A stretch of DNA of 64,000 nucleotides from Schistosoma mansoni. Taxonomy: Eukaryota > Platyhelminthes > Trematoda > Strigeidida > Schistosomatidae. Numbering within the stretch: position 1 is the stretch's first letter; every line of letters begins with the position of its first letter. The position numbers and the translations under genes are program-made. The notes beneath the pieces are model-generated. The model did not search any database. It worked only from the letters and a program-made list of their open reading frames with translations, and was not told where the DNA came from. Positions 45,091 to 56,284 of this stretch are shown here, piece after piece. The stretch is taken from positions 43,153,975-43,217,974 of the forward strand of contig NC_031502.1 of assembly GCF_000237925.1 (NCBI RefSeq), read 5' to 3'.

Positions 45091-48000
45091 GTGCAGGTAA
45101 AGCTTGTCTCGTTTCAAAACATCGCTGTAGACAAGAAGGCTGCATCTGCCGAGCGGATTCTCGAGATTACCAAAACTTCTAATGCTGAGGTTTTTTCAGT
45201 CGAAGAAAAGCCTCAAACGGCACGAAATGACTTAAAGGAACTCCATCATAGTCTGATGCGCTACATTCGTACTCGTCATGACCGTAAACCATCACAAACC
45301 ACTCGAAGGATTTCTTCACAAAAACGATCCGTCTCTAGATCACGAGAAACAGATAACCCCGATTGGTGTTGATATCATAATCGGTAGGGGAAATCTTCTT
45401 GAAATTACAGAAAAACGTGCAATTTTCCGAAATCCAAACCGACCGACATGAAAAACATTTTGGGAAACTTCCCAGCCAGCAAGCGTTAACGGTAGCCTTA
45501 AACGGCGAATATAACTGTTTGTTATACGCCAATGATGTGATTATGAACGTTCGCTACCTTGTCAACACTAGTCGAGTAAATAGCGTCCTTCCAAAGAGTT
45601 TTAACGACCGGCTGCACGAACTGGTTTGAAACGTACTGGCAGCAAACGGAAAACTAATCTCCGCATATGGTCAAAGGTACGTTTATCTTAACATGGGTTT
45701 ATGCAAATCTATCCACTGGTTCTTCGTTGTTGCAGATTGTTCTATGCAAGTCATTATAATAGACATGCTAAAACATAATAATTTACTAGTCCACACGCGC
45801 AAGTAGAGGTTGTGTGACGGCTTTTTCCGGTTGTAGATTATCCTCAGTCACATTTAGACACACAATTTATCCATACTACCAACAAATACTCGATCAGTAC
45901 CCTGAGATATGCTGAAAGCAACCGAAATGGTCATATGAAGCCCACAATGTTACACATCACATCACGACTACAAGACTATCTGTATTCTCGAAAGCACGCC
46001 GACTGGCTCCCGAAAAGCTTAGGTTGGCCAAAAGGAATTCGATTACATGATGAACTTAGGAACCGTTCGACCATCAAACAGCTTATGGACATCTCCCTTG
46101 TACATGATCCCCGAAAGGGATACAAACGACTGGCGTCCAACTGATGACTATCAGTGACTGAATACAGAAACCTTCCCTGATCGTTATCCGTTGTCTCACA
46201 TTCATTATTTGTCAGCTACCTGAAAATGTAGAACTATCTTTTCGTAAATCAACTTGGTTAGAGCATATTACCAAATTCTTATGGCTGCTAACGACATTCT
46301 CAAAACCGCTACCATCACTTCTTTCGGTCACTATCAGTTTTTGCGAATGCCTCTCGGTTTAGGAAATGACGCACAAGCATTCTAAAAATTCATCCATAAC
46401 GTTTTTCGAGGTCTCAATTTCGTACACGCGTACGTTGATGACTGTTCGATTACAATCCTGGGCAGAGAATTATGTCTCCAGGATCTGAACGTTGTCTTCG
46501 AATGACTGCAAAAGCGTGGCATTACTGTAAACATTCAGACATCAGAACTGACCCCCTAGATTTCCTCGGACACTATTGATGCCTAAGGCATCCGACCTCT
46601 TAGAGGCAAGGTGGTGGCCATTCTTGATTTCACAGAACCGACCACAATCAACCAATTACGCACGTTTAACAGATTAGTAAGTTTTTATAGACAGTTCATT
46701 TCAAACTCCTCGTCCTTTACGAAGCCTCTAATCGCTCAATTTCCTGGAAATTCAAAATCTATCAATTTGGACAATAATTCGAAAGAAGCTTTCTTCACAG
46801 TTACGGAATGTATCACCAGAGCAAAATCTCTCGTACGCTTAGGCACTGAGTCACCCATTATTACTGCAATAGATGCATCCGACTCGGCAATCAGAGGAGT
46901 CTAACAACAATGGGTTTTTTCACACCCAGCAACCTTTGGCATTATTTTCGAGGCAGTTGCTAGACACCAAATCGAGGTATAGCACTCTCGGCAGGGAACT
47001 CCTAGCCATTTGTTGTGCTGTACGGAACGTTCAACGCTCTGTTGAAGGCCGAAAATCCACTCTTTTTACTGATTACAAACCTCACACCTTCTCTGCAAAT
47101 TTATCTTCAGGCAAGTACTGTCTTCAAGAGTCTCAACAACTGGACTACGTTTCGCAGTTTACTTCAAATATAACACATTTCTGGGGTAAATAACGTAGTT
47201 TCGAACGCCTTGTCCCATGTAACTTCCTTGAACATTTATAAAGAAATCAACCTTCTTAAACTCGACCAGTATCAAAAAGAAGACACTGATCTTCAGCGCG
47301 AGTTATCTCCAACTACCCTAAATCTGTATATTAAACGGATAGTAACGTCTAAGGCAACCTTACTATTGGACACATCTACTTGTAGGGTCCGTCCAATCGT
47401 GTTAAACACTATTGACGCAGCGTCTTCAGTAGGTTGCACAAACTTTCTGATCCAGGTGTTCAGGCAACCATCAAGCTCATTACAGAACGGTTTTATTGGC
47501 CTGGTATGAATAACGATATAAGGGAATGAACATGAACCTGAGTAAGCTGCCAGAAATCTAGGGTGATTAGACACAAGTCTGCCTGTGTTCGTATTTATAA
47601 TTGTTACCATTATTAATATCATTATTGGCCTCTTGACAAATCTCTTCCTGTCCTTCTAAACATATTTTATTCCTAAGCATCCAAAAACTACAACTGAAAA
47701 CCAAAAATTACTCTATGTTACACTTAAAAAAAGATTAGCTTCTCAGACCCGTTTTACGATCAACACACATATATATAACACATATAAACTTATATTTGAT
47801 TATCCTTTGCAATTAATTGTGATCTTCACAGCACCATTCTAAATTATCATTGCAAAAATGCTTAGATTAATACCCGGTTTCGCTCTGTATACTGTTACGT
47901 AAATGTACATGTATTTGTCCGAGTTCATTAAAGGACTTTTTTCGATTGTTGGTTTACTTCAGAGGTCGATTTTCATTACACTATTATTATTATTATTATC

Positions 48001-48645
48001 ATCATCATATTTGGACCCTTTCACTACTTTTTCATTTCTTTTCTCTCTGTGTTCCTTCCATATAAATATTATTCTTAAGATCACGAACTTTGTAATCAAG
48101 ATAACAACTTATGTTACGCTTAAATCAACTTCTCAGACTCGTTTTATCTTCACTATGCATATACGACTCATAAATATTGATTATCCGTTGCACTTAATTG
48201 AAACTTTCATAACGTCACTCCAAACTATGACTGCACAAACACTTATTCTAACACCATATCCTATAGCAATAATAGGTCATTTACCTAGTAACTTATTTTT
48301 ATATATTTTACTTTTCTTACCCCTTTAGCGATACATACATGGTCGATTATTCTTGTTTAGTGTTCATAAACACGCTTATTAAACTATTTAATTCTTTCGC
48401 GTCTCCTTTACTTCTATTACCTTAGTTTCTTCCTTTCTTTATTTAAAATCAATTCAGTATTCTTCTCAATTGCAAAAAGCCTGATTTATTATTATTCTAT
48501 TATTATTATTTTTGTTTTTTTGTCTTTTCTCTTTTTCAAATATGGCAAATATAATACTGACATTATTGAGACTTGTTCATCATTGCATTTTTGAAGAAAC
48601 CGGAAATGATTTCTTCACAACACTTATGTACCCACAAGGTGTTCG

Positions 48646-48686
<41 letters not shown>

Positions 48687-49620
48687 TCCTGATGCTCGCT
48701 TCGACCGTGTTCATCTTGATTTGATAATAGTCTTAGCAGATTCGAATGGATACTTTCATCTCTTATCTTGGGTAGACCATTTCACCCGATGGCCAGAAGC
48801 AGTACCCATCAAGGAGAATACTGATGAAACAGTGACCCAAGACTTCGTCGAACGGTGGGCAGCAAACTTCGGCTGGTCTTCAACTATCACTACAGACCCT
48901 GAACTCCAGTTCAAATATGGAATTCTCCGTTGTCTAACTACACTGTTAGGAGTCACAAGACTCCCGAACGACCGCCTACCACCCACAAGCAAACGGGTTG
49001 GTAGAAGGCATTCACTGACAGCCTAAAGCTTCACCATCAGTGTACAGACACTCTTCCACTAGATTACTCGCTACTCACAATGAAGTGAAGGCTGACATTG
49101 GATACACTGCAGCTCAACTCGTTTACAGGACGACACTCCGCCTTCCAGGAGAATTTGTGGATCCTTCATCTTTTCCAATGAATATGGATCTAAACTCCTA
49201 CACGAACGGGCTTACAAATATAATGCGTCTAGTTGAACCTGTTTCCACTCGACCGCAGTCAACTGATGTTTTCGTCCAACCTACCCTACGATATAGTACA
49301 CACGTACTTGTACGTCTTGACTCGCCTCAACGACCTTCGAAACAACATAGGAAGGACACTTCAAAGTTCCTCAGCACTAAGTTAAGTACTATATAATCGA
49401 TAAGAACGGCACTAACGATAGCATCAGCATCGATCCCATCGAAGCCACGTATTTAGAAGGAAACCCTATTCACATAGATTTTGTTTTGGTGATATCGAAA
49501 GACACGAGTCCTACATTTACGATACCTCACCGCATAAACAGCAATCACGATGACACTTTAGCGGTATCTGACAACAGACTGAAAACGACGCGTTATGGGA
49601 GAAGAGCAAAGTTTCTAGAA
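45091..49620 (+). mobile_element. Old Gypsy (CsRn1-type) fossil with an inner insertion
   Basis: Parts in order: the end of Gag with a CWYHNRFG-type box (around 45100-45440), protease (around 45560), reverse transcriptase (46270-46760, including FLRMPLGL and the YVDD box), RNase H (46840-47190, DASDSAIRGV and RQLLDTKSRYS), the integrase zinc region (near 47480, FYWPGM), the integrase core (48700-49000, SWVDHFTRWPEAVPI) and the integrase tail (49040-49396). It is heavily broken with many breaks, and no LTR was recognised at either end. An AT-rich block of about 1.1 kb (47590-48684) interrupts integrase. The degree of decay suggests it is the oldest LTR element in the window. Confidence 0.85.
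47590..48684. repeat. AT-rich insertion with an internal direct repeat and ATA tail
   Basis: This block separates the integrase zinc region from the core and ends in a TAA/ATA run of about 35 bases (48650-48684). Within it, 47713-47880 and 48113-48270 are diverged direct copies (TATGTTACACTTAAA, CTTCTCAGACCCGTTTTA, GATTATCCTTTGCAATTAATTG against TATGTTACGCTTAAA, CTTCTCAGACTCGTTTTA, GATTATCCGTTGCACTTAATTG), spaced by 400 bp. The 141-codon ORF at 47903-48328 has the composition of AT-rich noise. Family unknown. Confidence 0.55.
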
Positions 49621-50259
49621 TACCTAAACTACTGCTGCAAGTGAGACACCACATAAAATATTGTTTCGTCTCGATTTTTCTTTGTATCATAACGAAAAAC
49701 AAACTAGTCTTAGTATACTTATGCACATATTTATTCCAGAGAAACAAAATGTTTATGTTGCTAATATGTTCGCTTATATGTGTATATTTTTATTTCTTCG
49801 AAAACCATTCTTTAAAAATCATTTTTACGCTATCGTATGTTTACGTAACATGTGTATGTAAGTTTACTTTCTTTTTTCACCCGTTTTGTATCTTTACTCA
49901 CGTTCAAGTGTAATTCAACATGCACTTGCGATCTCTTTTTTTCTTTTCCAGGACGACCGGGAATGATAAACAAACCGACGACTTTTTCGATGAATAGAAA
50001 TTTTCATCGTAATTTTTTCATTGCTATTGTGCACCACATGGCCCCTTCTATTAGCGTACGACGACTAGATGTCTCTGAACATGACAAGCTGTCGGTAGAG
50101 TGTTTACCAACAACAAGCCCGTAGAGTTTAAACTTCTGGCTGGCCACGTCTTTGGGGTCATCACTACCTCAGTAGGAGGGAACTGAAGTGTAGCGGAAAT
50201 TAAGTCTCCAATGTGAATAACTCTATAAGTCTTCGACGTTTGATGCTAACTGCATTGGT
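49621..50259. other. AT-rich non-coding stretch
   Basis: The ORFs here are Phe/Tyr/Leu-rich and look like translated AT-rich DNA. No feature recognised. Confidence 0.4.
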
Positions 50260-50560
50260 TTTGCTGAACACATCTAGCCGAAGGCAACCTGTCACTCGCT
50301 CGCACCCGATCACTGGTAGGTACGCCGTGCTAAGCATTTCCTACAACCGTTAGACAGCTAAGATCAAATACTTCACGAGTTATTGTTAACCTTTCAAATA
50401 TAACTTCGAAAAAGAGATCTTCGCACCATCGATCGATTCACTCAAGTCAATAAAAGACAATTTTTGGGGTTACTAAAAAGTCGACTGACACGCACAGTAG
50501 GCCTTCTATCCTCTATGCAAAAATATGAATCATATACGCTTAAAACAAATCGTTAGTTGG
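50260..50560 (+). repeat. Short dispersed repeat, copy 2, with CR1-like 3' end
   Basis: The first 180 bases match 44235-44425. The last part (AGTAGGCCTTCTATCCTCTA near 50490) resembles the 3' UTR of the CR1-like copy D2 (ATAGGCCTTCTGTCCTTACT near 23500), so the whole may be an old CR1 3' end. Confidence 0.4.
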
Positions 50561-50743
50561 AGTAGTAATCGCTGCACAAATCTGATGATATTTCCTGAGA
50601 AGAAAATGTAGAAGCAAGATTATTCACCTAATTTCTGTCTTTGACTCAACATCAGATACCATTATTACGTATCCATTGTGTATTTGTTTGGATCAACCAG
50701 TAGTTATTGATCTCATATTGAGGCATTTCAAGTTTGTTTTCGC

Positions 50744-51147
50744 ATGTCGATGAGGAGGGGGAGGGCTGTTGGTGATGTACTATCTTTTGCCACTCAAGTG
50801 GCATCAACTGTTGGACTAAGTGCACCGAACATTATATCTGACATCAACATAGAGTTTTTCGAATCTATGCTGGAGAAGATTAGTGACTTCAAAAACGATG
50901 GCAAGGGTGTTTCACTATTTATTTATTGACTTATAGCTACTTCAGATCATAAACATCGATGGAATTTCCTGCTGCAATCACTATCTAGATTGATAGGCAG
51001 TTCTCTTGGTTATATATCCACCAGACATTTATGCAAATTCGATCCCAATATTTTATATAGTCTTCTTGAAATAATTAATCTATTGGCACAAAATACTATT
51101 ATTCAGGAAAACTTTAGGACAGCAGAATATATCCATAATAAACGACT
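50744..51147 (+). CDS. Exons of a DUF5745/CEP95-like protein (N-terminal)
   Basis: Two exons, 50744-50906 and 50937-51147, are joined across a 30-bp GT..AG intron in phase 1. Together they give about 124 residues: an Arg-rich start MSMRRGRAVGD, then LSFATQVASTVG, DINIEFFESMLEKISDF, SDHKHRWNFLLQSLSRLIGS and NILYSLLEIINLLAQ. The order resembles the DUF5745 (NN-CH-like) domain that opens CEP95: VANNLL, CDANVFVSLYESILGE, NVQAVIDSLALD, RDLLEIFDGLLEYL. CEP95 is a centrosome-associated coiled-coil protein in vertebrates. The resemblance is from memory and modest. A GTAGGT donor ends the second exon in phase 2. The ATG at 50744 is the first Met after an in-frame stop. Confidence 0.55.
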
Positions 51148-52339
51148 GTAGGTCTAATTCATGGTAAAAACGCATAAATTTCTCCAAATTCAAGGTCATT
51201 TTTCCATTGTAAAAATGCATAGCCCTATTAGGGGGAAACTTTGGGGGATTTGCGGGATTTTTTTTGCCATTCCCCCAAATGTTTCTCAGGTCTGAGGAAA
51301 GTCTTTAAAATTTCCTCGAAATAGGGAGATGCGAAGGTTATCAGATGTAACAGCCAAACATTCAAAATCTGGTCTGTCCTCAAAATATGCTTACTGGTAT
51401 TTATGACATGAATAATCATGAAAAGGAGTTTTGTCTGCTACTCACTCGGTAGAATAGTCAGAGAACATGCCAATACACTTCCTTATTTGGGATAGCACCT
51501 TTTCCTACACGAAGTGGAAATTTAGGTACTTTAATAACTTTACACGACGGATTTGAAGTTCGAACGTCCAATTCAATATCTACAATTAGGAAATAATTCA
51601 GTATAATACAAATTGATTTTATCTAAAAACTGTTTCTATCTCAGTTTTTGTATAGTGTGTCAGGAGATCGTGATAATAAACGTTTTAAACCCAGCTGTAT
51701 AATATCTTTCCATTTTAAAGTGATCCTATACAGTCACTTACGTCTTACTGTTCCGGTAAGACATTACCCGTAAGGTACTGGTGTGGTAGCTTGGACTTAC
51801 GCATATATATTCCATGCTTCACATTACTTTGGACAAACTGGTGTATGCAGATATGCCTGTTAATTTAGTGTCAACATGATTCATACTCTCAAATTAACAA
51901 AATGTTTACTGCACCCAAGACTGTGACATATTTCCATCGCTTTTTAGATTAGTTTATCTTATGATGTTACAGCACGTTGCTTAATGTTTCATTTTGTAAT
52001 TGTATAAATCAAATGGGGATAAAGAAGCTTGGGGCGATGACACTTTTTTACCTAAGGAATGCGTCCACAAGTTGACGAATTTTCAGATATATATTGTTTT
52101 CCCAATTCTTATTACCACATATAATTTTTAGATTTAATTAATTCTACGTATGTGTACAGTTCATTTGGAGATAACTCGTGTTTCTTGGTAATAAACATCC
52201 AGTACTATCTCATATACTCAACACTGCTTCCGAGAGTAGTAAATTCTATGGCAGAATACTTCATTTTACTTCACAATAAAAAATACTTATGAAGTATCTT
52301 CAAAATAACAAAACGTTCGAATTTTAGATATTTTTATAG

Positions 52340-52466
52340 GTTTATTTAGTTCCTACCTACTTCATGATGTTAACTTTAAAGGACTTTCTACGCCACGTAT
52401 TTCACCCCGTTTGCCAGCATATGAACGTCTGTTTACTTATAAGTTAGATTTGTCACTTGAAAATGA
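52340..52466 (+). CDS. Possible further exon of the same gene
   Basis: An open frame runs between a TTTTTATAG acceptor and a GTAATT donor: LLHDVNFKGLSTPRISPRLP then AYERLFTYKLDLSLENE. Its composition is protein-like. The acceptor phase (1) does not fit the preceding donor (2), so either another exon lies between or one site is wrong. Confidence 0.3.
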
Positions 52467-53149
52467 GTAATTTGACTTCTAAAAAAGACGATCAGTACAA
52501 AAAGTTGGAACTGATAGTGTTTCAGAAATTCAGAAAGCTATATAGGTGGTCTTAATGTGCTGTTTTGTCGGAATCAATAACTTGATTGAATTACTTTCAA
52601 ATGTTATCCTTTTTTAGTCACTTATATGTACGGGTTTCTTGAATCCATTCCCAATTATCGACCTCATTTAACCATCTTATAAGGTGAAAATTTGTCAGTG
52701 TTGGTTTTAAACGATCATGAGTACTTAGATATATATCTCCAAAAACTTTAAATACACTAGTATAATGACAAACGTTTATAGGTTTTATTTGTCACCTGTT
52801 CCAATACACTAGGAAGGGTTATAAAACAAAAGTATGTCAAAATAAATGAAAAAGATGACAAAAAGACTAAGGGAAATGAAATCATGAATATTTGAAAAGG
52901 ATAAACGCACATATATCACTCTAATCAATATTATCCATAAATTACTCAACACGTTTAATCTCAGTTGTAATGGTGTTATGCCAAGCTTTATCCGCCCGCA
53001 GATGTTTCAAGCTGACTATGTTTCATTTGGTGTCATATATTGAGTAAAGTTAATTGTAATTCGTAATGCATAACACAAAACAAGCCATCCTAGGTTGTCA
53101 GGATTCTTATTTTCACTTATTGACCCAAATCCCTCTACTATGAACTTTC

Positions 53150-55570
53150 AGGACGATCCCCAGTCGTCCTGAATGGAAAATTGATGTAAGTCCTCCAACT
53201 CTCCACGAGGTTGAAAAAGCTATAGGAAATCTAAAGCGAGGGAGAGCCGCAGGCCCTGACAGGTTTACCCCTGAGATTTTTAAGGATGGTGGTCCAGTAC
53301 TAGCAACTAGATTGACTGAGGTCTTAGGTAGTATCTGGGAACTGAACGTAATTCCATCTGACTGGTCCCAATCACTGATTGTGCCAGTCTATAAGAAAGG
53401 ACAAAAGTTCTCCTGTGACAATCATAGAGGGATCAGTTTGACTAATATAGTGTCTAAAATATTAGCTTCAATAATACTTGGACGCCTAACCAAAGCTCGC
53501 GAAGAGCAGACTAGAGAAAACCAGGCTGGTTTCCGACCTGGACGTGGTTGCATAGACCAGATATTCACTCTACGTCAGGTCCTAGAACATAGACATACAT
53601 CCAGACGTCCCACAATGGTAGTATTTCTTGACCTTAAGGCGGCATTTGACTCCGTTGATCGTGAGGTTCTATGGCAGTGTTTGTCACTGAAAGGAGTACC
53701 AAAGAAGTACATTAACCTCATAAAGGCTCTCTACTCGAACACAACGCCCTGGTTCGGCCGAGAGTGAGGGCCCCCAAATGCCCTGGTACGGCCGAGAGTG
53801 GGGAGAGTCTGCTCTCCCTCTCGAAATGCTCTCATATGGCCAAGCGAATATATAGCCTCTGCCAGGGAAGTCCTACTCACTGCCTTCTCGTGGCGGGGAT
53901 GTTGTTCACAAAAGTGAGAGGACAAAAAGCGAATGTCCGGCGCTTTAACCGGGTTGGTGGATGTGAGGGATCCACCTAGGGGAGTTGGAAAACCCTGATT
54001 CCAAACCAATGGTGCACATGGGCTCCAGTATCCTGAAGGAACGAATGGCGTATGAACCGACTGTTGGTCACCGGCTACCATGGGACTGCATCTCCTTACG
54101 ATGCTCCACTGCTTTGTGGACTAGACCTTTAGGTCAAAGGCTCGGGGTGTGGTCCCCTAAGAAAACCACCTGCTTCAGTCTGGGCACCTGGGAAGTATCA
54201 CAGCCCTCACACAAATCGAATGAGATTTGTGAGGCGCATATTTATCTGGTGCTTCCTTGTACCAATATTTATGTGTTTAAATAAAATAAAATAACTCGAA
54301 CACAACTGGTCGAGTTAGAGCCTATGGCGAACTGTCATCAGAATTGGTTACCTCAAGTGGTGTTCGTCAGGGCTGTCCACTCTCCCCATTCTTGTTTAAC
54401 TTTGTCGTTGACACGCTTTTAGAGATATCACTTTCATCATCTCAATCTCCTGGAGTTGAACTTTTACCGGGAGGCTCACTTGTTGACTTAGAATACACCG
54501 ACGACATAGTTTTACTCAGTGAAGACTCTGACAAAATGCAGAGTGTTCTGACCACTATAAGCAACTATGCAGGCATGTTCGGGATGCGATTCTCTCCCTC
54601 GAAGTGCAAAGTGTTACTTCAGGATTGGGTTGCATCGACACCTGAACTAATGATAGGGAGTGAAGTAGTTGAGCGTGTTGACAGCTTCACTTATCTTGGG
54701 AGTCTCATCAGCCCTTGTGGTCTGGTGTGTGACGAAATCTCAGCACGGATACATAAGGCTCGTCTAGCTTTCGCCAACTTGCGCCATTTATGGCGTAGGC
54801 GAGATATCCGTCTAGCAACAAAAGAACGGGTTTACTGTGGAGCAGTCCGTTCCGTCCTACTTTATGGCAGTGAAACATGGCCGATAATAGTAGAGGATAT
54901 TCGTAGGCTACTAGTATTCGATCATAGGTGTCTTCGAAGCATTGCTCGTATATCCTGGGACCACCGGGTAAGTAATGCAGATGTTAGGAAACGGGTACTA
55001 GGTAAGGATGGCAAATCGATTGATGAAGTAGTGAAACTTCATCAGTTGAGATGGATGGGACACATGTTACGTATGCCCAACCACCGACTGCCCCAACGTG
55101 CAATGCTTTATGGTGTAGGAGCAGGTTGGAAGAAAGCTTGGGGCGGCCAGACCAAAACATGGCAAAAATCCATGAAGTCACTGACAAGTGGACTGGGCCG
55201 TGTTGGTAGGTGTAGACTACCTGGTTGGGATTCACGAGATGATAGCAACCGATGGTTAGAGACCTTGAATGACATGGCTCAAAATCGTTTGCAATGGCGA
55301 AGGTGCATTCACTCTTTGTGTTCTACCAAATTCTAATCTTCTGAATTCTTCATGTCTCTATCATTTTCCTCTTTCCAATTTTATTACACTGGATTATACT
55401 CCTCCAATAACATCTTCAAACCCTTATCTTTCACATAATACTTATACTCTTACTACTTCTACCACTATGGGATTTGAATCGACAACTTCATCTCTGTGCT
55501 AATGTGGTATGGCAGCTCGAACTGATGTACGTACGTACGAAGTTCTACGTTGTAACTGACTGACTGACTG
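53150..55570 (+). mobile_element. RTE LINE copy A'2, carrying a nested retroposon
   Basis: Bounded by a perfect 13-bp target duplication ACTATGAACTTTC (53137-53149 and 55571-55583). The coding part starts at the linker before RT (53150-53745: GRAAGPD, DNHRGISLTNIVSKILA, NQAGFRPGRGC, FLDLKAAFDSVDRE). It is interrupted by retroposon nB3 and resumes as a 330-codon open frame (54344-55336) with LEYTDDIVL and the C-terminus. The tail is four to five CTGA repeats. Apart from the insertion I see few breaks, so it is young. It lies in an intron of the CEP95-like gene, sense orientation. Confidence 0.93.
53746..54293 (+). mobile_element. LINE-B-derived short retroposon, copy nB3 (548 bp)
   Basis: Flanked by a perfect 13-bp target duplication ACTCGAACACAAC (53733-53745 and 54294-54306) inside LINE A'2. 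Its 5' end repeats itself: GCCCTGGTTCGGCCGAGAGT is followed about 30 bases later by GCCCTGGTACGGCCGAGAGT, which explains why it is longer than nB2. It ends with the LINE-B tail and AAATAAAATAAAATA. No protein is encoded. Confidence 0.94.
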
Positions 55571-55921
55571 ACTATGAACTTTCTGTATAAATCCAATCTT
55601 GCTCCTTTTATATTTCAACCTTAAGGGGATAATGGTGTGTGAAAAACTGATTAATTAGTATTCAATGTGCATTAATGTAGAAATAATCTCCCGTGAGCTA
55701 TCTTTGCGCTTGGTCGCTTGTTGTGATAGCCGACGAAATAGCAGCTACTATGTTTTAAAACCAACTAGTTGAGTCTTTGTCATAATGTAGTGACATCGAC
55801 GCACCATATTTTTCTGTTATTTCTTGTGGTTAATCCAAGTTGATGGTTTAAGTTAGAATACTTTACGGTGGATCAGTTTTATATCTTGCTGAAGTTATGA
55901 TTTATCTATAGGCTCTTTAAA

Positions 55922-56093
55922 AGGGAAGTATTGGGTATATCGTCAGAAACCAGTAGATGAAGATCTCTATTTGGTACACCAAATAGATGACATAATTCTT
56001 ACATATGAAGACTATTCAACTCACAGGATAGGATTTAATTGTTTTTTTCTGATTGGAGATTTTTGTCGTGGTTCTTTTTTACGACGTTGGGTT
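55922..56093 (+). CDS. Possible exon of the CEP95-like gene
   Basis: After a CTATAG acceptor the frame reads SLKGKYWVYRQKPVDEDLYL and VHQIDDIILTYEDYSTHR and stays open to 56152. The first 40 residues look like real protein. The donor is unclear; GTAACT at 56094 is the best-looking site but gives phase 1, while the next exon needs phase 2. Confidence 0.3.
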
Positions 56094-56284
56094 GGTAACT
56101 CTACTCCTAAACCTTTTCTTTTGTCTGTGCTTGCGAATACAAGAGGGATTTAGTTACCATAGTGCAGGCAGTGTATGAAGCTTTTTTCAAATAATATAAT
56201 TTTTCATTAACCGGTGTTTGTTAATTGGTGACATATACTAACCTGACCATTTATTAGTCATTATTTTCATCTTGATTTATTCAG

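Noticed and set aside
47903-48328. 141-codon ORF
   Set aside because: Leu/Ile/Ser/Phe-rich translation of AT-rich repeat; no domain.
49641-50124. Overlapping Phe/Tyr-rich ORFs suggesting membrane proteins
   Set aside because: Hydrophobic composition follows from T-rich DNA; no splice sites or known family.
51225-51330. G-rich/C-rich imperfect inverted repeat (GGGGGATTTGCGGGATT and GCCATTCCCCCAAATG)
   Set aside because: Short and imperfect; no termini, duplication or second copy to suggest an element.
53731-54081. Minus-strand ORFs with shared sequence ([12 protein letters not shown]) at 27121-27360, 30901-31245 and 53731-54081
   Set aside because: They are antisense readings of the three nB retroposon copies; similarity between them reflects the repeat, not protein conservation. 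The 99-codon plus ORFs at 27264 and 53985 are rejected for the same reason.
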